From an uncultured bacterium (GTDB lineage Bacteria; Verrucomicrobiota; Kiritimatiellia; RFP12; UBA1067), in contig CAMIVJ010000089.1 in NCBI GenBank assembly GCA_946401765.1, positions 1-9,316 on the forward strand: a stretch of DNA of 9,316 nt, written 5' to 3'. Under the pieces are notes generated by a model. It did not search any database. It was not told the origin of the DNA and saw nothing but the letters and a program-made list of their open reading frames with translations. Positions 6,737-9,316 of this stretch are shown in pieces. Each line of letters starts with the position of its first letter. Within the stretch, counting starts at the first letter, position 1. The position numbers and the translations under genes were made by a program.

Positions 6737-6745
6737 TGCTACAAT
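6737..6745 (+). promoter_or_regulatory. Candidate extended -10 promoter of the CPBP protease gene (leaderless start)
   Basis: TGCTACAAT ends only seven bases before the ATG at 6753. With the usual six or seven bases from -10 to the transcription start, the mRNA would begin at or next to the A of the start codon. No Shine-Dalgarno sequence precedes the ATG, which agrees with leaderless translation. Confidence 0.5.
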
Positions 6746-6752
6746 ATCCGCC

Positions 6753-7424
6753 ATGACACGTGAAACAAGGAACATTGCCGCATACGCCGCGCCATTTGCC
6801 GTGTGGATCGCCCTGCAGACGCTTCTGCCGGCGACCGCGTGGGCCTATGCCGTGCGCTCGTTCGCAACGCTTGCGGCGTTCGTTCCGCTCGTGATTCTCA
6901 GGCGCGGCGAAATCCCCGTTCCGCCACGTGCCATAATGCAGACCTCCGCCGGACTGGCCACAGGCACGGCAGTGTGCGTGATGTGGATCGCACCCGACTA
7001 TTCCGAATTCTACCGCACCTGGTTCTGCTGGCCGATAGGCTCTCTTCCGCCGCAGTCAGGCGACCCTTCGCCATACGATCCTGCCGTCTGCGGCTGGTGG
7101 CTCACGATCGCGAAACTTGTGGGCAGCGCGTTCATAATCGCGCCCGCGGAAGAGCTGTTCTTCCGATCGTTTCTCTACCGCTGGCTGCAGAAGCGCGACT
7201 TCCTCTCCGTTCCGCTCAGCCAATTCGACCTTTCCGCGTTCCTCTGGACGGTGTTTCTCTTCACGCTCGAGCATGACCGCCCGCTGGTCGCCGCCCTTAC
7301 CGGCGCCATCTACGGCATTCTCGCCATCCGCCTCGGCATTCTAAGCGCAATCGTAGCCCACGTGGCCACGAACCTTCTTCTGGCCATCTACGTGATACGC
7401 TACGGAATGTGGGCGTTCTGGTGA
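6753..7424 (+). CDS. CPBP family intramembrane protease, resembling exosortase-associated TIGR03008
   Basis: A 223-residue, multi-pass membrane protein of the CPBP (Abi/CAAX protease-like, Rce1-related) family. Hydrophobic segments lie near residues 8-30, 35-50, 62-80, 118-132, 158-173, 177-192 and 195-215. The three family motifs are intact: EExxxR (E133, E134, R138), FxxxH (F170, H174) and HxxxN (H203, N207). These build the glutamate-dependent active site within the membrane. From memory, the layout and the ending (RYGMWAFW) resemble the CAAX-protease-related proteins that accompany exosortase and PEP-CTERM systems (TIGR03008). No exosortase or PEP-CTERM protein is in the window. The ATG at 6753 lacks a ribosome binding site and sits seven bases after a -10 box. 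The pseudouridine synthase gene follows almost at once, so the two are likely co-transcribed. Confidence 0.88.
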   Translation: MTRETRNIAAYAAPFAVWIALQTLLPATAWAYAVRSFATLAAFVPLVILRRGEIPVPPRAIMQTSAGLATGTAVCVMWIAPDYSEFYRTWFCWPIGSLPPQSGDPSPYDPAVCGWWLTIAKLVGSAFIIAPAEELFFRSFLYRWLQKRDFLSVPLSQFDLSAFLWTVFLFTLEHDRPLVAALTGAIYGILAIRLGILSAIVAHVATNLLLAIYVIRYGMWAFW

Positions 7425-7429
7425 TCTCA

Positions 7430-8392
7430 ATGGAAGGCGAGAGGCGAGAGTTCGTGATTCCTTCGGAGGGAATCGACAGGCTGGACGTGTGGCTCACGAG
7501 CCAGAACGAGGGCTTTTCCCGCGCACGCGTGCAGGGCCTCATGAAGGCGGGCATGGTGACGGTGAACGGCGCAGTTGCAACACGTTCCACCGTGCGCACC
7601 GCGCCAGGCGACGTGGTGGCGATGGAGATTCCCCCGCCGGTCCCCGCCGAGCCCGAGCCGGAGGACATCCCGTTGAACGTGATCTTCGAAGACGAGGATT
7701 TGATCGCCATCGACAAGCCCGCCGGACTCGTGGTGCATCCCGCGCCAGGACATCTCACCGGCACGCTCGTGAACGCCCTTCTGCACCACTGTCCATCTCT
7801 CGGCGGAATCGGCGGCGTGGCGCGTCCAGGCATCGTGCACCGCCTCGACCAGGACACCTCCGGCGTCATCGTGGCCGCGAAGTCGCAGCGCGCCATGGAC
7901 GCCCTTGTGCGCGCATTCTCGTCGCACACCGCAATCTCGAAGACATATCTCGCCATAACGCATGGCGTTCCCTCGCCACTTGAGGGACGCGTCGAGAATC
8001 TCATCGGACGCTGCCCGTTCGACAGAAAGAAAATGGCCGTCGTCGACCGAAACGGCAAACCCGCCATCACTCTCTACAAGACGCTCGGCACGAAAATCAT
8101 CTCCAACGCCGCGCAGCCGCTCTCGCTCGTTGAATGCACGATCCTCACGGGCCGTACCCACCAGATACGCGTGCACATGGCTTCTTCGATTGGATGTCCA
8201 ATAGTGGGCGATGCAGTCTACGGGCGTCCTGGATGGGACAAGCGCCTGATGCCGACACCCGCACGCCAGATGCTTCACGCCCGCCGTCTTTCGCTGGCGC
8301 ATCCCGTCACGCGCCAGCCACTTGTGCTGGAAGCGCCACTTCCCGCCGACTTTCAGCCATACCTTCCTGTCATGTACTCTCCTCCCACATGA
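7430..8392 (+). CDS. rluD: RluD/RluA-family 23S rRNA pseudouridine synthase
   Basis: This 320-residue enzyme would isomerise specific uridines to pseudouridine in RNA, in RluD-type enzymes in helix 69 of 23S rRNA. An N-terminal S4 RNA-binding domain spans about residues 8-65 (RLDVWLTSQNEGFSRARVQ). The RluA-type catalytic domain follows at about 80-310, with DEDLIAIDKPAGLVVHP, the catalytic Asp in HRLDQDTSG (D140) and the GRTHQIRVHM motif. Length is typical. Two starts are possible: ATG 7409, which overlaps the CPBP gene by 16 bases, and ATG 7430, five bases after its stop. I chose 7430 because GGTGA lies five bases upstream and the family's conserved N-terminus begins just after it. That GGTGA contains the upstream TGA, which suggests translational coupling. 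Assignment to RluD rather than RluA or RluC subtype is likely but not certain. Confidence 0.88.
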   Translation: MEGERREFVIPSEGIDRLDVWLTSQNEGFSRARVQGLMKAGMVTVNGAVATRSTVRTAPGDVVAMEIPPPVPAEPEPEDIPLNVIFEDEDLIAIDKPAGLVVHPAPGHLTGTLVNALLHHCPSLGGIGGVARPGIVHRLDQDTSGVIVAAKSQRAMDALVRAFSSHTAISKTYLAITHGVPSPLEGRVENLIGRCPFDRKKMAVVDRNGKPAITLYKTLGTKIISNAAQPLSLVECTILTGRTHQIRVHMASSIGCPIVGDAVYGRPGWDKRLMPTPARQMLHARRLSLAHPVTRQPLVLEAPLPADFQPYLPVMYSPPT

Positions 8393-8408
8393 GGACTCTG
8401 CGGGAAAA

Positions 8409-9316
8409 TCACGAGGAAGTGAAGAACGACTGTATCTCCTCCAGCTGCGGCACCTTGGCGAGGATGAACGCACGGCATGCAGCGTAGATCTCGGCCGCAG
8501 AAGACGCCGCACAAATGGCCAGCGCCTGGTTGGCCATCTCGCGCAGCTCGCCCATCGTCAGAGCGCGCAGCACCTTGCGCAGCACGGGGATGTAGCTTGC
8601 GCCCATTGAGAGCTCAGTCACGCCCATCCCAACCCACAGCGAACCAAGCACGGGGTCGCTCGCGGTCTCGCCGCACACGGCCACTGGTATGCCGGCGGAC
8701 TGCGCCGCCTTCACCGCGAAGTCCACAAGCCGGAGCACTGCGGGATTTGTGGGCTGGTATAGATAAGCCACCGTGGCATTGCCGCGGTCGGCTGCGAGAG
8801 TGTACTGCACAAGGTCGTTTGTGCCGATGGAGAAGAAGTCAACGGCGCGCGCCAGCTGGTCGGCGCAGAGCGCTGCGGACGGTATCTCTATCATACATCC
8901 CTTCGGCATCTGCTCGTCGAAAGCCACGCCCTCTGCGCGGAGTTCGTCCTTGGCTCGTTCAAGCTCCGCGTTCGCCTCCTGCAGCTCCTGCATGGTGGCG
9001 ACCATCGGCCACAGCACTGCCGAAGGGCCAACTGCACTCGCCTTGAGAATCGCGCGCAGCTGCGCGCGGAATACGCTGCGGTGCGATAGCAGCCAGCGTA
9101 TGGATCGGTTGCCGAGAAACGGATTGGGCTCGCGCACGCCCTGGCGGCGCATTGCCTTGTCGCCGCCGATGTCGAGGGCGCGAAACACCACGCGGGCCGA
9201 CTTGCCCATCGCGGCGGCGGCGCGCACGGCGTCGGAGTAGACCTCCGTCTGCCTGTCTTCGGAAGGATCGCCGTCTCCGGCGAGCCAAAGGTACTCGCTG
9301 CGGTACAGGCCCACGC
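8409..9316 (-). CDS. ptsI: Phosphoenolpyruvate-protein phosphotransferase (PTS enzyme I), C-terminal part (partial)
   Basis: Enzyme I starts the PTS cascade by taking phosphate from phosphoenolpyruvate and passing it to HPr in the cytoplasm. The window holds about 302 residues of the C-terminal PEP-binding TIM barrel, and the frame stays open to the right edge. Signature segments in order are GLYRSEYL, ALDIGGDK, NPFLGNRSIR, the Mg-binding MIEIPSA (E143 of the fragment), the DFFSIGTNDLVQYTLA motif with D167, and the active-site Cys in VAVCGETASDP (C214). All PEP-site residues I can check are present. The phospho-histidine domain and the true start lie beyond 9316; the GTG near 9314 is an internal codon within the usual GxGLYR motif. 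The gene converges with rluD, with 16 bases between stops. No terminator was recognised there. Confidence 0.95.
   Translation of the reverse strand, partial: VGLYRSEYLWLAGDGDPSEDRQTEVYSDAVRAAAAMGKSARVVFRALDIGGDKAMRRQGVREPNPFLGNRSIRWLLSHRSVFRAQLRAILKASAVGPSAVLWPMVATMQELQEANAELERAKDELRAEGVAFDEQMPKGCMIEIPSAALCADQLARAVDFFSIGTNDLVQYTLAADRGNATVAYLYQPTNPAVLRLVDFAVKAAQSAGIPVAVCGETASDPVLGSLWVGMGVTELSMGASYIPVLRKVLRALTMGELREMANQALAICAASSAAEIYAACRAFILAKVPQLEEIQSFFTSS

Noticed and set aside
8393..8408. Bidirectional terminator between rluD and ptsI
   Set aside because: The gap is only 16 bases, and I saw no stem followed by a T-run on either strand.
7427..8512. 361-residue open frame on the - strand opposite rluD
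   Set aside because: Antisense shadow of a clear pseudouridine synthase; it also runs into ptsI. It has an unusual Arg/His-rich composition and no motif.

Overview
The window reads as ordinary chromosomal DNA from a high-GC, Gram-negative-type bacterium. The mix of a DUF2341–LamG–GH5 secreted glycosidase, a second exported carbohydrate-type enzyme (SGNH hydrolase), and a CPBP protease resembling the exosortase-associated TIGR03008 group recalls the PVC superphylum (Kiritimatiellota or Lentisphaerota relatives). This placement is inference from gene content and style; the window contains no rRNA or other marker that would settle it.

Layout: (1) 1-219, the 3' end of a + strand gene, probably a beta-sandwich or carbohydrate-binding tail. 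(2) 271-2523 (-), a complete penicillin-binding protein 1C. (3) 2524-3386, an 863-base gene-free region holding two diverged copies, in inverted tail-to-tail orientation, of a structured element of about 185 nt, separated by an AT-rich spacer. (4) 3387-4208 (+), an exported SGNH/GDSL hydrolase, convergent with (5) 4319-6622 (-), the exported DUF2341–LamG–GH5 protein. (6) A 130-base divergent promoter region. (7) 6753-7424 (+), a CPBP membrane protease, probably translated from a leaderless or nearly leaderless mRNA and tightly followed by (8) an RluD-family pseudouridine synthase. (9) 8409-9316 (-), the C-terminal part of PTS enzyme I, which runs off the right edge and converges with the synthase gene.

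Two themes connect the genes. Cell-envelope work is represented by PBP1C and the CPBP protease. Extracellular polysaccharide handling is represented by the SGNH hydrolase, the GH5 protein and perhaps the left-edge fragment. The synthase and PtsI are housekeeping genes.

The most unusual content is the pair of structured elements. Their two ends are conserved in sequence. Their interiors have diverged in sequence but keep the same fold: an outer stem enclosing three hairpins, then a fourth and a fifth hairpin. Several stem positions differ between copies by paired, compensating changes. All eight loops of the first four hairpins follow one rule: T...C on one strand (G...A on the other), closed by a C-G pair. 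I do not recognise this as a named family. It could be a structured RNA, a single-stranded-DNA-folding mobile repeat, or both.
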